Part shown: positions 31,981 to 41,518 of the stretch, piece after piece
Layout: each line of letters opens with the position of its first letter
How positions within the stretch are numbered: position 1 is the stretch's first letter
Assembly (NCBI RefSeq): GCF_001424945.1
Contig: NZ_LMCW01000016.1
Coordinates: 1-64,000, forward strand
DNA from: Rhizobium sp. Root1203
Lineage (GTDB): Bacteria > Pseudomonadota > Alphaproteobacteria > Rhizobiales > Rhizobiaceae
Direction: 5' to 3'
Length of the DNA stretch: 64,000 nucleotides
Program-made: the position numbers and the translations under genes
Notes under the pieces: generated by a model
The model's database searches: none
What the model was told of the DNA's origin: nothing
What the model saw: the letters and a program-made list of their open reading frames with translations, nothing else

Positions 31981-34710
31981 CTACTGGACATCGAGCAGGC
32001 GTTCCAGGTAGCGCCGCTCCATCTCCTGCGGCGGATTGTTGCCGAGTTTTTCGCGGATTGCGTCCAGGATCTCGCGGGCGCGCTGGACGTCAATCTCGTC
32101 AGGCACCTTCACTTGATCGCCAAAGTCCGGTCCGTCCGCACGGCGAGGGCGACCGAGCGGGTCGCGGCCGTTCTGGTTGCCTTGTCCGACCTGGCCTTGC
32201 GGTCCCTGCCCCTGCCCCTGCTGCGCCTGCATCATCTGGCTCATCATGTCGCGCGCACCCTGACGAAGCGCTTCCAGGGCGCGTCCCTGGCCCTGGATTG
32301 CCGGTTCGCCGCGGCCTTGGCCGAGTTCGCGACCGGCGCCGTCCATTTCGCGCTGTGCCTGGCCGAAGCCAGGTCCCGGCTTCATGCCCATATCGCCGAG
32401 GCCCTTCTGCAGCTCTCCCAGCTGCTTGCCGAGTTCGTCCTGCCGCGAACGCAACTGCTTCAGCGCTTCGCGCAACTGATCCGCCGTCAGCTGGTCGGAC
32501 GGCGATTGGCCGGGCGAATTCTGCTGGTCTTGCTGGCCCTGCTGCTGATCCTGCGGCATGCCGTCGTCATCCATCGGCATGTCGTCCAGCAGCGGATCGT
32601 TCATCCCCATATTGGGGTCGCCGCGCTGCATGCGGTCCTTGAGCTGTTGATCCAGCTTGAAGGTCTCTTCCATCAATTTCTGCTGGTCGCGCAGGATCTG
32701 GCCCAACTTGTCCATCTGCTGACGCATCTGGCTGTTGTCCTTGCCTTGCTGCTGCCCCTGCGGTCTGCCCGCCTGAAGGTTGTTCATCATCCTCTGCAAT
32801 TCGGACAACATCTGCTGCGCCGCATCGCGATTGCCGGAGCGCGCCAAATTCTCGATCTGGTCCATCATCCGCTCCAGGTCCTGCTGGCGAAGGACATTCT
32901 GGGCGTTCTGGTTGGGCTGCATCGGCGCATTCTGCAGGCGCTGGGCGAGTTCCTTCATGTAGTCCTGCATCGCCTTGCGCAGTTCGTCCATGAGCTTCTT
33001 GATTTCGGCGTCGGGCGCGTTGCGTTGCAGGGCGTCGGCCAGGTTCTGCTGGGCATTGCGCAGGGTGCGTTCGGCCTGGGAAAGATCCCCGTCCTCCATC
33101 CCGACCGCGATATCCCAGAGGTAGTCCGCGGTGTCCTTCAGGGCCTCCTCGCCCCTCGCGAGCTTCATCCGCGTCAGCGCGGATTGCAGCAGCAGGTAGT
33201 TGGTCAACTTCGGGATCGTCTCTTCCGGACGGATCGTCAACGCTTCGTTGAGGGCAATTGCCTCAGGCATCCTGCGCGTATCGAGCGCGAAAACCTGACG
33301 TTCCTCGGCGACGGCAGCCGCAAGCGGCTCGCTGAACGGACGGCTCGGCAGTGTCATTTCATGCGGCGGGCTGCGGCCCGTCTGGCCGGCTGCATCCTTG
33401 GCGACGAGGGTGATGCGAACCCGTTTGCCGGCGAGCGGGTGTTCGGTCAGGTTCTTGCTGGTCAGTCCCTTGGCGTCGCGCGCGTTGCGGCGTGGAACGT
33501 CGAGCCGATACTCCGGAAGCGGGTAGAGGGGCGTCGCCGCAGGATCGGTTTCGAGTGGGACGATCTCTGCATGGGCGTCCTGTACGCCGTAGTCGTCCTT
33601 GATCGTAAAGCCGATCTCCAGTGCGCCGTTGACGGTAGGCTTCGGCAGTCCGTTGAATGCGATCTCAGGCGCCTTATCGGGAATGACATCGAAGGTCCAG
33701 GTTCGGCCGTTTACCAGCAGCGCACCATTTTCTTCAAGCTTCATGAGGTGGGTACTGGCGGATGGGGGAGCGGGGGCGCCCGGCTGTGGTGCGGTTGGTG
33801 CAGGCTGCGTCTTGGGATCCTCCGCCGCGGCGATCTCCAGCGTCCGTCCGTCTTCCTTCTTGAAGATGACCTTTTCGTCGGCTTTGCCCCCGCTGACACG
33901 AACCGTGAGGTTGGACATCTGCGGAATTCGGATCGCCGCCTGTTCGGTGCCGGTCGCTGTCAAATAGACCGGCGCGCGGCCGGTATAGGGCGGCGGCGTC
34001 ACCCAGGCATCGATGCGAACCGCTGGATCGCCAGCCTGCGGCTCCGGCCGCGACTGCAGGGCGTCGGCAATCGAACCGCCATTGGTCGACAGCGAATAGC
34101 CGAATGCAATCACCACCAGCAAGGCGGGAACGGCGCGCAGCGCCCAACGGTCATGCGCTGCGATGTCGGGTTGAGGAAATCCCGCATCGAGCGTGGCAAT
34201 CTTTTCCGCCATGCGCGTCTGGTGTTCCCGCCAGAGAGCCCGCGCGAACGGCGTGTCGAACGCCGGCTCGTCCTCCTGCACGGTGACCGGCTGATGCGGC
34301 AGGCCGTTGCGATCTTCCAGAAGACGATCGGCTGCGCCCGAAGCGGGCCAGTGCAGCTTTCGGAACGGATAAAGAGTGGCCAGAAACGCAACGCCGAAGA
34401 GGATCAGAAGCGTTACGCGGATCCAATCGGGTACCAAGCGGAAGATACCGAACCAGGACGTTGCGAGGTATAGCGCGACCAGCGACAGGATGGGTAGTAG
34501 CAGGGGGAGCAACTGCTCGGACAGTAGGACGATGCGCGCAAGAAAACGCTTCGCCGCAACCAGCCGCGCCAAGGGCGGCCTCAGGGCAAACGCACCGTTC
34601 TTCTCCCTGCTGGAGCTCTTCTTCAATCCGGTCTCCGCGATCTGGCATTTACGGGGCAGAGGGCGCTTCCGGCGATTGCTGGGCAATTCGCTCTCGGGAA
34701 AAGATAACAT
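31981..34710 (-). CDS. TIGR02302 (DUF4175) family large membrane protein
   Basis: About 909 residues from ATG 34710; TTG 34734 is an alternative. Two hydrophobic helices near residues 60-82 and 92-114 and a third near 205-222 anchor it. A beta-rich domain follows, containing the LTVRVSGGKADE and DYGVQDAHAEI segments. The last ~300 residues are extremely rich in Q, M, G and D, with predicted helical/coiled stretches (LRNAQQNLADALQRN). This is the architecture of the TIGR02302 family, restricted mostly to alphaproteobacteria and without known function. It follows lysA on the same strand. Confidence 0.88.
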   Translation of the reverse strand: MLSFPESELPSNRRKRPLPRKCQIAETGLKKSSSREKNGAFALRPPLARLVAAKRFLARIVLLSEQLLPLLLPILSLVALYLATSWFGIFRLVPDWIRVTLLILFGVAFLATLYPFRKLHWPASGAADRLLEDRNGLPHQPVTVQEDEPAFDTPFARALWREHQTRMAEKIATLDAGFPQPDIAAHDRWALRAVPALLVVIAFGYSLSTNGGSIADALQSRPEPQAGDPAVRIDAWVTPPPYTGRAPVYLTATGTEQAAIRIPQMSNLTVRVSGGKADEKVIFKKEDGRTLEIAAAEDPKTQPAPTAPQPGAPAPPSASTHLMKLEENGALLVNGRTWTFDVIPDKAPEIAFNGLPKPTVNGALEIGFTIKDDYGVQDAHAEIVPLETDPAATPLYPLPEYRLDVPRRNARDAKGLTSKNLTEHPLAGKRVRITLVAKDAAGQTGRSPPHEMTLPSRPFSEPLAAAVAEERQVFALDTRRMPEAIALNEALTIRPEETIPKLTNYLLLQSALTRMKLARGEEALKDTADYLWDIAVGMEDGDLSQAERTLRNAQQNLADALQRNAPDAEIKKLMDELRKAMQDYMKELAQRLQNAPMQPNQNAQNVLRQQDLERMMDQIENLARSGNRDAAQQMLSELQRMMNNLQAGRPQGQQQGKDNSQMRQQMDKLGQILRDQQKLMEETFKLDQQLKDRMQRGDPNMGMNDPLLDDMPMDDDGMPQDQQQGQQDQQNSPGQSPSDQLTADQLREALKQLRSRQDELGKQLGELQKGLGDMGMKPGPGFGQAQREMDGAGRELGQGRGEPAIQGQGRALEALRQGARDMMSQMMQAQQGQGQGPQGQVGQGNQNGRDPLGRPRRADGPDFGDQVKVPDEIDVQRAREILDAIREKLGNNPPQEMERRYLERLLDVQ

Positions 34711-34798
34711 TCTTTGTGGCGAAGGCGAGGGCAACCCGGCCGCGATGCCGGTTTTTCGCGCCTATTCGCCAAAAAGTGATGTCGAACCGGAGCGGCTT

Positions 34799-36067
34799 TC
34801 AGTCCAGCCAAGCGGGAACAGAATCGAGAGCGATCAGCTCCTCATAGGTGCCCCGGGGACGAATCACGTGGAAATCGCTACCCCTCACCAGCACTTCAGG
34901 GATCAGAAGACGGCTATTGTAGGTGCCGGCCTGCACTGCCCCGTAGGCGCCGGCGGAGCTGACGGCAAAAAGGTCGCCGGACTTCGGCATTGCCATTTCG
35001 CGGTCGAGCGCGAGGTAGTCGCCTGTCTCGCACACCGGGCCGACGATATCGGCCTTGATACGCGGCGCGTTGGCCGCAGAGATCACGACGGGGCGGATCT
35101 CATGATAGGCTTCGTAAAGCGTGGGACGAATGAGATCGTTCATGGCGCCATCGACGATGACGAAGGTCTTCTCGCCGCCATCCTTCACGTAGAGCACTTC
35201 GGTTACCAGGATGCCGGCATTGCCGACGATCAGCCGGCCGGGCTCCATGACGATCTTGCAGTTCAGCTCGCGGAGCTGGTTCTTGACGATGACGGCGTAG
35301 GCATCGGGCAACGGCGGCGGGTTGTTGTCTTCCCTGTAGGGGATGCCGAGCCCGCCGCCAATGTCGACGTGGTGGATGTCGTGACCGTCGGCGCGAAGCG
35401 TGCTGACAAGCTCGCGCAGCAGTTTGAAGGCGTCATCGAAAGGCTGCAGCTCGGTGATCTGGCTGCCGATATGCATGTCGATGCCGGTCACTTCGATCGC
35501 AGGCAGGGTCGCTGCGCGGGCATAGACGGCACGGGCGCGTTCCCAGGAAATACCGAACTTGTTTTCCTTCTTGCCGGTCGAGATCTTCGCATGCGTCCTG
35601 GCATCGACGTCAGGATTGATGCGGAAGGATACGGGCGCCTTCTTGCCAGCCTTCATGGCGCGCTGATTGAGAATTTCGAGCTCGGGCTCGGATTCGACGT
35701 TGAAGCAATAGATGCCGGCTTCCAACGCAAAATCCATCTCTCGCGGCGTCTTGCCGACGCCGGAGAACATGATCCGGCTTGCCGGAATACCGGCTGCGAG
35801 CGCACGGCGCAACTCGCCCTCGGACACGACGTCGATCCCGGCGCCAAGCTTGCCGAGCGTCTTCAGTACAGCCTGGTTGGAGTTTGCCTTCATGGCGTAG
35901 CAGACCATGGAGTCGACATCGCTGAATGCGTCGGAAAATACCCGGTAGTGTCGTTCGAGCGTCGCCGTCGAATAGCAATAGAAAGGTGTGCCGACAGCCT
36001 TGGCGATGTCAGGAACGGCAACGTTCTCGGCGTAGAGAATGCCGTCGCGATACTCGAAATGGTTCAC
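34799..36067 (-). CDS. lysA: Diaminopimelate decarboxylase
   Basis: Last step of lysine synthesis: meso-diaminopimelate to L-lysine and CO2, PLP-dependent (alanine-racemase-type barrel). 422 residues from a GTG start (MNHFEYRDG). The PLP lysine is K60 in CYAMKANSN; other marks are HIGSQ, DIGGGLG, EPGRLIVGNAG and the active-site cysteine in GPVCETGD. Downstream of lptM by 12 bases on the same strand. Confidence 0.95.
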   Translation of the reverse strand: MNHFEYRDGILYAENVAVPDIAKAVGTPFYCYSTATLERHYRVFSDAFSDVDSMVCYAMKANSNQAVLKTLGKLGAGIDVVSEGELRRALAAGIPASRIMFSGVGKTPREMDFALEAGIYCFNVESEPELEILNQRAMKAGKKAPVSFRINPDVDARTHAKISTGKKENKFGISWERARAVYARAATLPAIEVTGIDMHIGSQITELQPFDDAFKLLRELVSTLRADGHDIHHVDIGGGLGIPYREDNNPPPLPDAYAVIVKNQLRELNCKIVMEPGRLIVGNAGILVTEVLYVKDGGEKTFVIVDGAMNDLIRPTLYEAYHEIRPVVISAANAPRIKADIVGPVCETGDYLALDREMAMPKSGDLFAVSSAGAYGAVQAGTYNSRLLIPEVLVRGSDFHVIRPRGTYEELIALDSVPAWLD

Positions 36068-36079
36068 TGGCGTGGCCTG

Positions 36080-36274
36080 CTAAAGAAGTGGATCGAGGAG
36101 GAAGGGCCGGTCTGCCGTGCCGGGCTGTTTCGTCGGCTTGGACGAGTCGCCGCCCTTGGTTGCCTGCACGCTCGGCGGATCGAGGTCGCCTTTGCGTCCA
36201 CATCCGGCAACGGCAAGGCCGATCACGGCGAAAACAACCGTCAGGCGGATGATCTGCGGCAAGCTGGTCTGCAT
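36080..36274 (-). CDS. lptM: Small LPS-assembly-type lipoprotein (LptM/YifL family)
   Basis: 64 residues from ATG 36274 with GAGG upstream. A lipoprotein signal peptide ends in the lipobox VAGC at residues 23-26, and the mature N-terminus CGRKGDLDPP is the hallmark of the LptM/YifL family (PF13627). In E. coli LptM supports maturation of the LptDE translocon. Its position between argH and lysA is a recurrent alphaproteobacterial arrangement, comparable to yifL beside dapF in enterics. Confidence 0.85.
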   Translation of the reverse strand: MQTSLPQIIRLTVVFAVIGLAVAGCGRKGDLDPPSVQATKGGDSSKPTKQPGTADRPFLLDPLL

Positions 36275-36407
36275 GGGATTCCTCTTGAAGCGGCAGTGGT
36301 GGACATCTTCATAGCGAAGTTTATCCAGCTTGTGCACCCTGATTGTTGGGCTCAGTTGCCGGTGCGCATTCCGAACCGCGACCCGGCTCCATTTTGCCCC
36401 GAGTGCT

Positions 36408-37811
36408 TCAGTTGCGGGCGCGCCAGAAGGCGATCTGCTTGCGCACCTCGGACGGCGCCGTGCCACCGAAGCTGTTGCGGCTTGCGACCGAAGCCTCGAC
36501 GGTCAGCACGCCGTAGACCTTGTCCGTGATTGCCGCGTCGATCGCCTGAAGATCGGCAAGCGGCAGCTCCGCGAGGTCGCAACCCTTGCTTTCGGCAAGG
36601 GCGACTGCGCGGCCGGTCACATGGTGTGCGTCGCGGAAGGGCAGGCCGGCTTCGCGGACCAGCCAGTCGGCAAGGTCGGTCGCGGTCGAATAGCCGGAGC
36701 CGGCAGCGGCTTTCATCCGGGCGGTGTTGATCGTCAGGTCACGGACCATGCCTGTCATGGCCGATACAGCCAGTTCGAGGCTCTCGGCCGCGTCGAAGAC
36801 CTGTTCCTTGTCTTCCTGCATATCCTTGGAGTAGGCGAGCGGGAGGCCCTTCATGATCGTCAGCAGGGCAATCAGCGAACCGTTGATGCGGCCGGTCTTG
36901 GCGCGGACGAGTTCGGCAGCATCGGGATTCTTCTTCTGGGGCATGATGGACGAGCCGGTGGAGAAGGCATCGGACAGCCGCACGAAGCCGAACTGCGGCG
37001 TCGACCAGATGACGATTTCTTCTGCAAGGCGCGACAGATGCATGGCGCAGATCGCCGCGATCGACAGGAACTCGATGGCGAAATCGCGGTCGGACACGGT
37101 ATCGATCGAGTTGCGGGTCGGCTCGCGGAACCCGAGCGCCCTCGCGGTCATGTGGCGGTCGATCGGATAGCCGGTTCCGGCAAGGGCCGCTGCACCGATC
37201 GGGCTCTCGTCGAGATGTTCGATGGCATGGCGAACGCGCGCGCGGTCGCGGCCGAACATTTCGACATAAGCCATGCAATGGTGGCCGAAGGTGACCGGCT
37301 GTGCCGTTTGCAGGTGCGTGAAGCCGGGCATGACCGTTTCTGCATGTTCTTCGGCACGGTCGAGGAAGGCGGCGATGAGATTGGTCAGCAACTGCTCGGT
37401 CTTCTGCAGCTCTTCCTTGACCCACAGGCGGAAGTCGAGCGCGACCTGGTCGTTGCGGGAACGAGCCGTGTGCAGGCGGCCCGCAGTCGGGCCGATCAGC
37501 GTCGCAAGGCGTGCTTCGACATTCATGTGAATGTCCTCGAGCTTGCGCGAGAATTCAAAATTGCCGCTCTCGATCTCTGACAAGATCGTGTTTAGCCCGT
37601 GAACGATCTTGTCCTTATCCTCTGCCGAAATGATGGCTTGGTGGGCAAGCATGGTGGCGTGGGCGATCGAACCGCGGATGTCCTGCGCAAACAGCTTCTT
37701 GTCGAAACCGATCGAGGCATTTATCTCCTCCATGATCGCATCGGGACCGGACGCGAAACGACCGCCCCACATCTGGTTGGAAGATTTGGTGTCCGTGGTG
37801 CTTTCGGCCAT
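36408..37811 (-). CDS. argH: Argininosuccinate lyase
   Basis: Cleaves argininosuccinate to arginine and fumarate. 467 residues from ATG 37811 with AAGG upstream. The fumarase/aspartase superfamily signature GSSIMPQKKNPD is intact, along with MWGGRF at the N-terminus, TARSRNDQV and GFTHLQTAQP. Divergent from tlpA and upstream of lptM-lysA. Confidence 0.96.
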   Translation of the reverse strand: MAESTTDTKSSNQMWGGRFASGPDAIMEEINASIGFDKKLFAQDIRGSIAHATMLAHQAIISAEDKDKIVHGLNTILSEIESGNFEFSRKLEDIHMNVEARLATLIGPTAGRLHTARSRNDQVALDFRLWVKEELQKTEQLLTNLIAAFLDRAEEHAETVMPGFTHLQTAQPVTFGHHCMAYVEMFGRDRARVRHAIEHLDESPIGAAALAGTGYPIDRHMTARALGFREPTRNSIDTVSDRDFAIEFLSIAAICAMHLSRLAEEIVIWSTPQFGFVRLSDAFSTGSSIMPQKKNPDAAELVRAKTGRINGSLIALLTIMKGLPLAYSKDMQEDKEQVFDAAESLELAVSAMTGMVRDLTINTARMKAAAGSGYSTATDLADWLVREAGLPFRDAHHVTGRAVALAESKGCDLAELPLADLQAIDAAITDKVYGVLTVEASVASRNSFGGTAPSEVRKQIAFWRARN

Positions 37812-37851
37812 GAAGCTGCTACCTTGAAGAACGCATGTCGCGGAGAATGAA

Positions 37852-38511
37852 ATGACGACGAGAACGCCTTTGCGCCTGCCATCCCTCAAGCTCATCGGGA
37901 TTGCGGCCGCCGCAGGCATCGTTGCCGGTGCGGCAGCGGTTTACATTAAGGAAGCCGGGTCTGGCAATGCCGGGGCGGCGGCATCGGCCGAATGTGCGGC
38001 GACGAAGGATGTTGCCACGAGAATTACACCGCTGCTGAAGGGACAGGTTGCCGCGATGGTTGCCGCGAGCGAGCCGCGCAGATTGTCGACCGTGTCTTTC
38101 AAGGATGCCGGCGGCAAGCCGATGACGCTCGACGACTTCGCCGGCAAGACGGTGCTTTTCAATCTCTGGGCGACGTGGTGCGTACCGTGCCGCGAAGAGA
38201 TGCCGGCGCTGAACGCGCTCGAGAAAGAGATGGGCGGCGAGCGTTTTCAGGTCGTCCCCGTCAATATCGACACGGGCGACGACGAAAAGCCGAAGACGTT
38301 TCTTTCGGAAACGGGAGTCGACGCATTGATGCTCTATCGCGACAACACGATCGAGGTGTTCAATAGCCTGAAGAAGGAAGGCCTGGCCTTCGGCCTCCCG
38401 GTTACTCTGCTGATCGACGGCAAAGGCTGCCTGATCTCGGCGATGAACGGCCCCGCCGCGTGGGACAGCGAAGAGGCCAAGGCGCTGATCAAGGGCGCTA
38501 TCGGGTCATGA
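37852..38511 (+). CDS. tlpA: Thiol:disulfide interchange protein TlpA
   Basis: Membrane-tethered periplasmic thioredoxin that keeps cytochrome-oxidase assembly factors reduced. 219 residues. N-terminal anchor at about 13-32, then a thioredoxin fold with the active site WATWCVPC (C110 and C113). The extra cysteine at C48 and the long linker match TlpA rather than CcmG. It shares a 40-base divergent promoter region with argH. Confidence 0.9.
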   Translation: MTTRTPLRLPSLKLIGIAAAAGIVAGAAAVYIKEAGSGNAGAAASAECAATKDVATRITPLLKGQVAAMVAASEPRRLSTVSFKDAGGKPMTLDDFAGKTVLFNLWATWCVPCREEMPALNALEKEMGGERFQVVPVNIDTGDDEKPKTFLSETGVDALMLYRDNTIEVFNSLKKEGLAFGLPVTLLIDGKGCLISAMNGPAAWDSEEAKALIKGAIGS

Positions 38512-38555
38512 TTTAGGGGCTGAGGTGTTGCTTGGGAGGCCTCGACGGTCGCTTT

Positions 38556-38613
38556 CCCCTCATCGCCTCGCTCCGCTCCGGCACTTCTCCCCAACAGGCA
38601 GGCGGATGAGGGG
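38556..38613. repeat. RIME-like palindromic intergenic repeat
   Basis: CCCCTCATCGCCT (38556-38568) is an imperfect complement (one missing base) of AGGCGGATGAGGGG (38600-38613), enclosing GGCACTTCTCCCC. The phrases CCCCTCATC and GGCACTTCTCCCC resemble the short palindromic elements scattered between rhizobial genes (RIME type). Located between tlpA and hbd; there is no coding signal in 38512-38648. Confidence 0.5.
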
Positions 38614-38648
38614 CTGCCTGCTCCACCGCCTACTCGTCCCCAAAAAAC

Positions 38649-39530
38649 TCACCGCGTCGGAACGGGTACTTCGCCGCGATAGTCGTAGAATCCTCGGCCC
38701 GACTTGCGGCCGAGCCAGCCGGCTTCGACGTATTTCACCAGAAGCGGGCAGGGGCGGTACTTGGAATCGGCCAGCCCGTCATGCAGCACCTGCATGATCG
38801 ACAAGCAGGTGTCGAGGCCGATAAAATCGGCCAGTTGCAGGGGGCCCATCGGGTGGTTGGCGCCGAGTTTCATGGCTGTGTCGATCGCGTCGACCGTACC
38901 GACGCCTTCGTAGAGCGTGTAGATCGCCTCGTTGATCATCGGCAGCAGGATGCGATTGACGATGAAGGCCGGGAAGTCTTCGGCGACCGTCACGGTCTTA
39001 TCCAGCGAGGCGACGAATTCGCGGGCAGCCGAAAAGGTCTTCTCTTCCGTCGCTATGCCGCGCACCAGTTCGACGAGCTTCATAACCGGCACGGGGTTCA
39101 TGAAATGAATGCCCATGAAGCGCTCGGGGCGGTCCGTCGCCGATGCCAGGCGGGTGATGGAAAGAGACGAGGTGTTGGTTGCCAGGATGGCTTCCGGCTT
39201 GAGGACCGGACAGACAAGGTTGTAAATCTTGCGCTTGACGCTTTCGTCCTCGGTTGCCGCTTCGATGACGAGATCCGAGGCGGCCAGATCGTTGACGTCG
39301 GAGGAGCCGGAAATCAGCGCGAGTGTGGCGGAACGCTCTTCCTCGGTCATCTTGCCGCTGGTGACATGGCGGGCGAGGTTGCCGTTGATGGTGGCGAGGC
39401 CGTGTTCGATGCGATCCTGAGAGAGATCGTAGATTTGAATCTTGTAACCCGCACCCGCCGAAACCTGCGCGATGCCGCAACCCATCTGGCCCGCACCGAT
39501 AATGCCAATCGTCTTCAACACCGCACTCAT
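38649..39530 (-). CDS. hbdA: 3-hydroxybutyryl-CoA / 3-hydroxyacyl-CoA dehydrogenase
   Basis: NAD(P)-dependent oxidation of 3-hydroxyacyl-CoA, used in fatty-acid or PHB-related metabolism. 293 residues from ATG 39530. N-terminal Rossmann motif GIIGAGQMGCGIA, active-site blocks ATNTSSLSIT, GIHFMNPVPVMKLVE and AFIVNRIL, and the C-terminal NHPMGPLQLADFIGLDT. Lies downstream of etfBA on the same strand, with a terminator-like hairpin between. Confidence 0.92.
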   Translation of the reverse strand: MSAVLKTIGIIGAGQMGCGIAQVSAGAGYKIQIYDLSQDRIEHGLATINGNLARHVTSGKMTEEERSATLALISGSSDVNDLAASDLVIEAATEDESVKRKIYNLVCPVLKPEAILATNTSSLSITRLASATDRPERFMGIHFMNPVPVMKLVELVRGIATEEKTFSAAREFVASLDKTVTVAEDFPAFIVNRILLPMINEAIYTLYEGVGTVDAIDTAMKLGANHPMGPLQLADFIGLDTCLSIMQVLHDGLADSKYRPCPLLVKYVEAGWLGRKSGRGFYDYRGEVPVPTR

Positions 39531-39586
39531 CTCCAATCCCCCACTCGGCACCCGCCCCCGCGTCTGCCGCATTCTTCTCACGAAAC

Positions 39587-39610
39587 TGCCGGGCAAAGGA
39601 TTGCCCGGCA
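39587..39610 (-). terminator. Terminator candidate between etfA and hbd
   Basis: On the minus strand a 10-bp perfect stem, TGCCGGGCAA with TTGCCCGGCA, closes on a four-base loop and is followed by GTTTCGTG. The T run is short, so it may reduce rather than stop transcription from etfBA into hbd. Confidence 0.5.
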
Positions 39611-39679
39611 GCAGTAGTAGACCTTAAAAGGATAATTTTCCAGTCTCTCGCAAGTGCGAAATGACGCGTCCTTGCGGAA

Positions 39680-40609
39680 TCACAACGCCTTTTCGAGCTC
39701 CGGCAGTGCCTCGAACAGATCGGCGACGAGGCCGTAGTCGGCGACCTGGAAGATCGGGGCTTCCTCGTCCTTGTTGATGGCGACGATGACCTTCGAGTCC
39801 TTCATGCCGGCGAGGTGCTGGATGGCGCCCGAGATGCCGCAGGCGATGTAGAGATCGGGGGCCACGACCTTGCCGGTCTGGCCGACCTGCCAGTCGTTCG
39901 GCGCGTAGCCGGCATCGACGGCGGCACGGCTTGCGCCGACGGCGGCGCCGAGCTTGTCGGCAACAGGGAGGATGACCTCCTTGAACTTCTCGGCAGAGCC
40001 GAGCGCACGACCGCCCGAGATGATGACCTTTGCCGATGTCAGTTCCGGACGGTCGGAAGCCGACAGCGCGTCCTTGACGAAGGTCGAAACAGCAGGATCG
40101 GCGGCGGCCGAGATTGCTTCGATCGATGCGGATCCGCCTTCGGATACAGCGGCGAAGGATGCCGTGCGCACGGTGATGACCTTCTTGGCATCGGTCGACT
40201 GCACCGTCTGAATGGCGTTGCCGGCATAGATCGGACGCTTGAAGGTGTCAGCCGAGACGACCTCGATTATCTCGGAGACCTGGGCGACGTCGAGCAGGGC
40301 GGCAACGCGCGGCAGGACATTCTTGCCTGTCGAGGTGGCGGCCGAGATGATCGTGTCATAGTTGCCTGCCAGCGAAACGATCAGGGCGGCCAGCGGTTCG
40401 GCGAGATTGTTGGCAAGGCTTGCATCCTCGGCGACAAGCACCTTGGAGACGCCGGAGAGCCTGGCGGCCTGTTCGGCGGCAACCTTGGCGCCGGCCCCGG
40501 CGACGAGGACGTGAACATCGCCGCCTATCTTCGCAGCCGCCGCCAGCGTCTTGGCGGTCTGGTCGGAAAGGTGGTTGCTGTCGTGATCAGCCAGAAGAAG
40601 AATGGCCAT
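39680..40609 (-). CDS. etfA: Electron transfer flavoprotein alpha subunit
   Basis: FAD-carrying subunit that accepts electrons from acyl-CoA and other dehydrogenases and passes them to ETF:quinone oxidoreductase. 309 residues. The C-terminal FAD domain shows GRALGSAEKF, ADKLGAAVGASRAAVDAGY, QVGQTGKVVAPDLYIACGIS and GAIQHLAGM, the family signature. 23 bases downstream of etfB. Confidence 0.95.
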   Translation of the reverse strand: MAILLLADHDSNHLSDQTAKTLAAAAKIGGDVHVLVAGAGAKVAAEQAARLSGVSKVLVAEDASLANNLAEPLAALIVSLAGNYDTIISAATSTGKNVLPRVAALLDVAQVSEIIEVVSADTFKRPIYAGNAIQTVQSTDAKKVITVRTASFAAVSEGGSASIEAISAAADPAVSTFVKDALSASDRPELTSAKVIISGGRALGSAEKFKEVILPVADKLGAAVGASRAAVDAGYAPNDWQVGQTGKVVAPDLYIACGISGAIQHLAGMKDSKVIVAINKDEEAPIFQVADYGLVADLFEALPELEKAL

Positions 40610-40632
40610 GATATATCTTCCTTTCTCGAACC

Positions 40633-41382
40633 CTAGAGGACGCCGGCTTCGGTCTTGAGCTTTTCGACGAGCTCGGCAACCGACTTGACCTTGACGCCAG
40701 CCTTGCGGCCGGATGGCTCCTCGGTCTTCAGGACTTTCAGGCGCGGGCTTGTGTCAACGCCGAAATCGGCCGGGCTCTTCTTGTCGAGCGGCTTCTTCTT
40801 TGCCTTCATGATGTTCGGCAGCGAGGCGTAGCGCGGCTCGTTGAGGCGCAGGTCGGTGGTGACGACAGCCGGAAGCCTGATCTCGATCGTCTGCAGGCCG
40901 CCATCGACTTCGCGGGTCACCTGGGCCTTGCCGTCACCGATCTCGATCTTCGAGGCGAAGGTGGCCTGGGCGACCCCCATCAGGGCCGCGAGCATCTGGC
41001 CGGTCTGGTTCGAGTCGTCGTCGATCGCCTGCTTGCCGGTGATGACCAGGCCCGGCGCTTCCGCGTCGACGATCCCTTTCAGGATCTTGGCGACCGCCAG
41101 CGGCTCGACCTGATCGTCGGTCTCGACAAGAATTGCCCGGTCGGCGCCCATGGCAAGTGCCGTGCGCAGCGTCTCTTCGGCCTTGGCCGGTCCGATCGAG
41201 ACGACGATCACTTCCTCGGCCTTGCCGGCTTCCTTCAGCCGCAACGCCTCCTCGACGGAAATCTCGTCGAACGGGTTCATCGACATCTTGACGTTCGCGA
41301 GCTCGACGCCTGTGCCATCCGGCTTCACACGGATCTTCACGTTGTAATCAACCACCCGCTTGACGGGGACGAGAATTTTCAT
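40633..41382 (-). CDS. etfB: Electron transfer flavoprotein beta subunit
   Basis: AMP-binding partner of EtfA. 249 residues. MKILVPVKRVVDYNVKIRVK at the N-terminus, the NPFDEISVEEALRLKEAG block, ADRAILVETDDQ and GKQAIDDDSNQTGQMLAALMG are diagnostic. First gene of the etfBA unit, with a promoter and a possible regulator site about 140 bases upstream. Confidence 0.95.
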   Translation of the reverse strand: MKILVPVKRVVDYNVKIRVKPDGTGVELANVKMSMNPFDEISVEEALRLKEAGKAEEVIVVSIGPAKAEETLRTALAMGADRAILVETDDQVEPLAVAKILKGIVDAEAPGLVITGKQAIDDDSNQTGQMLAALMGVAQATFASKIEIGDGKAQVTREVDGGLQTIEIRLPAVVTTDLRLNEPRYASLPNIMKAKKKPLDKKSPADFGVDTSPRLKVLKTEEPSGRKAGVKVKSVAELVEKLKTEAGVL

Positions 41383-41518
41383 GGGGTCCTTCCTTCAACT
41401 CTTTCGCCAGGAAAATGCGCGCTTCGGCGGCGCTCCGATTGTCGAATGGCGACATGGATACGCGTTTTTCCTCCAAACACAACGCTTCCATGCCGCAGAC
41501 AGGCAAATTGCGCCTGCC

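Noticed and set aside
31693..34473. Rightward 926-codon open frame
   Set aside because: It is the antisense shadow of the Q/G-rich TIGR02302 gene; the translation is leucine/arginine/histidine-rich and has no start site or domain.
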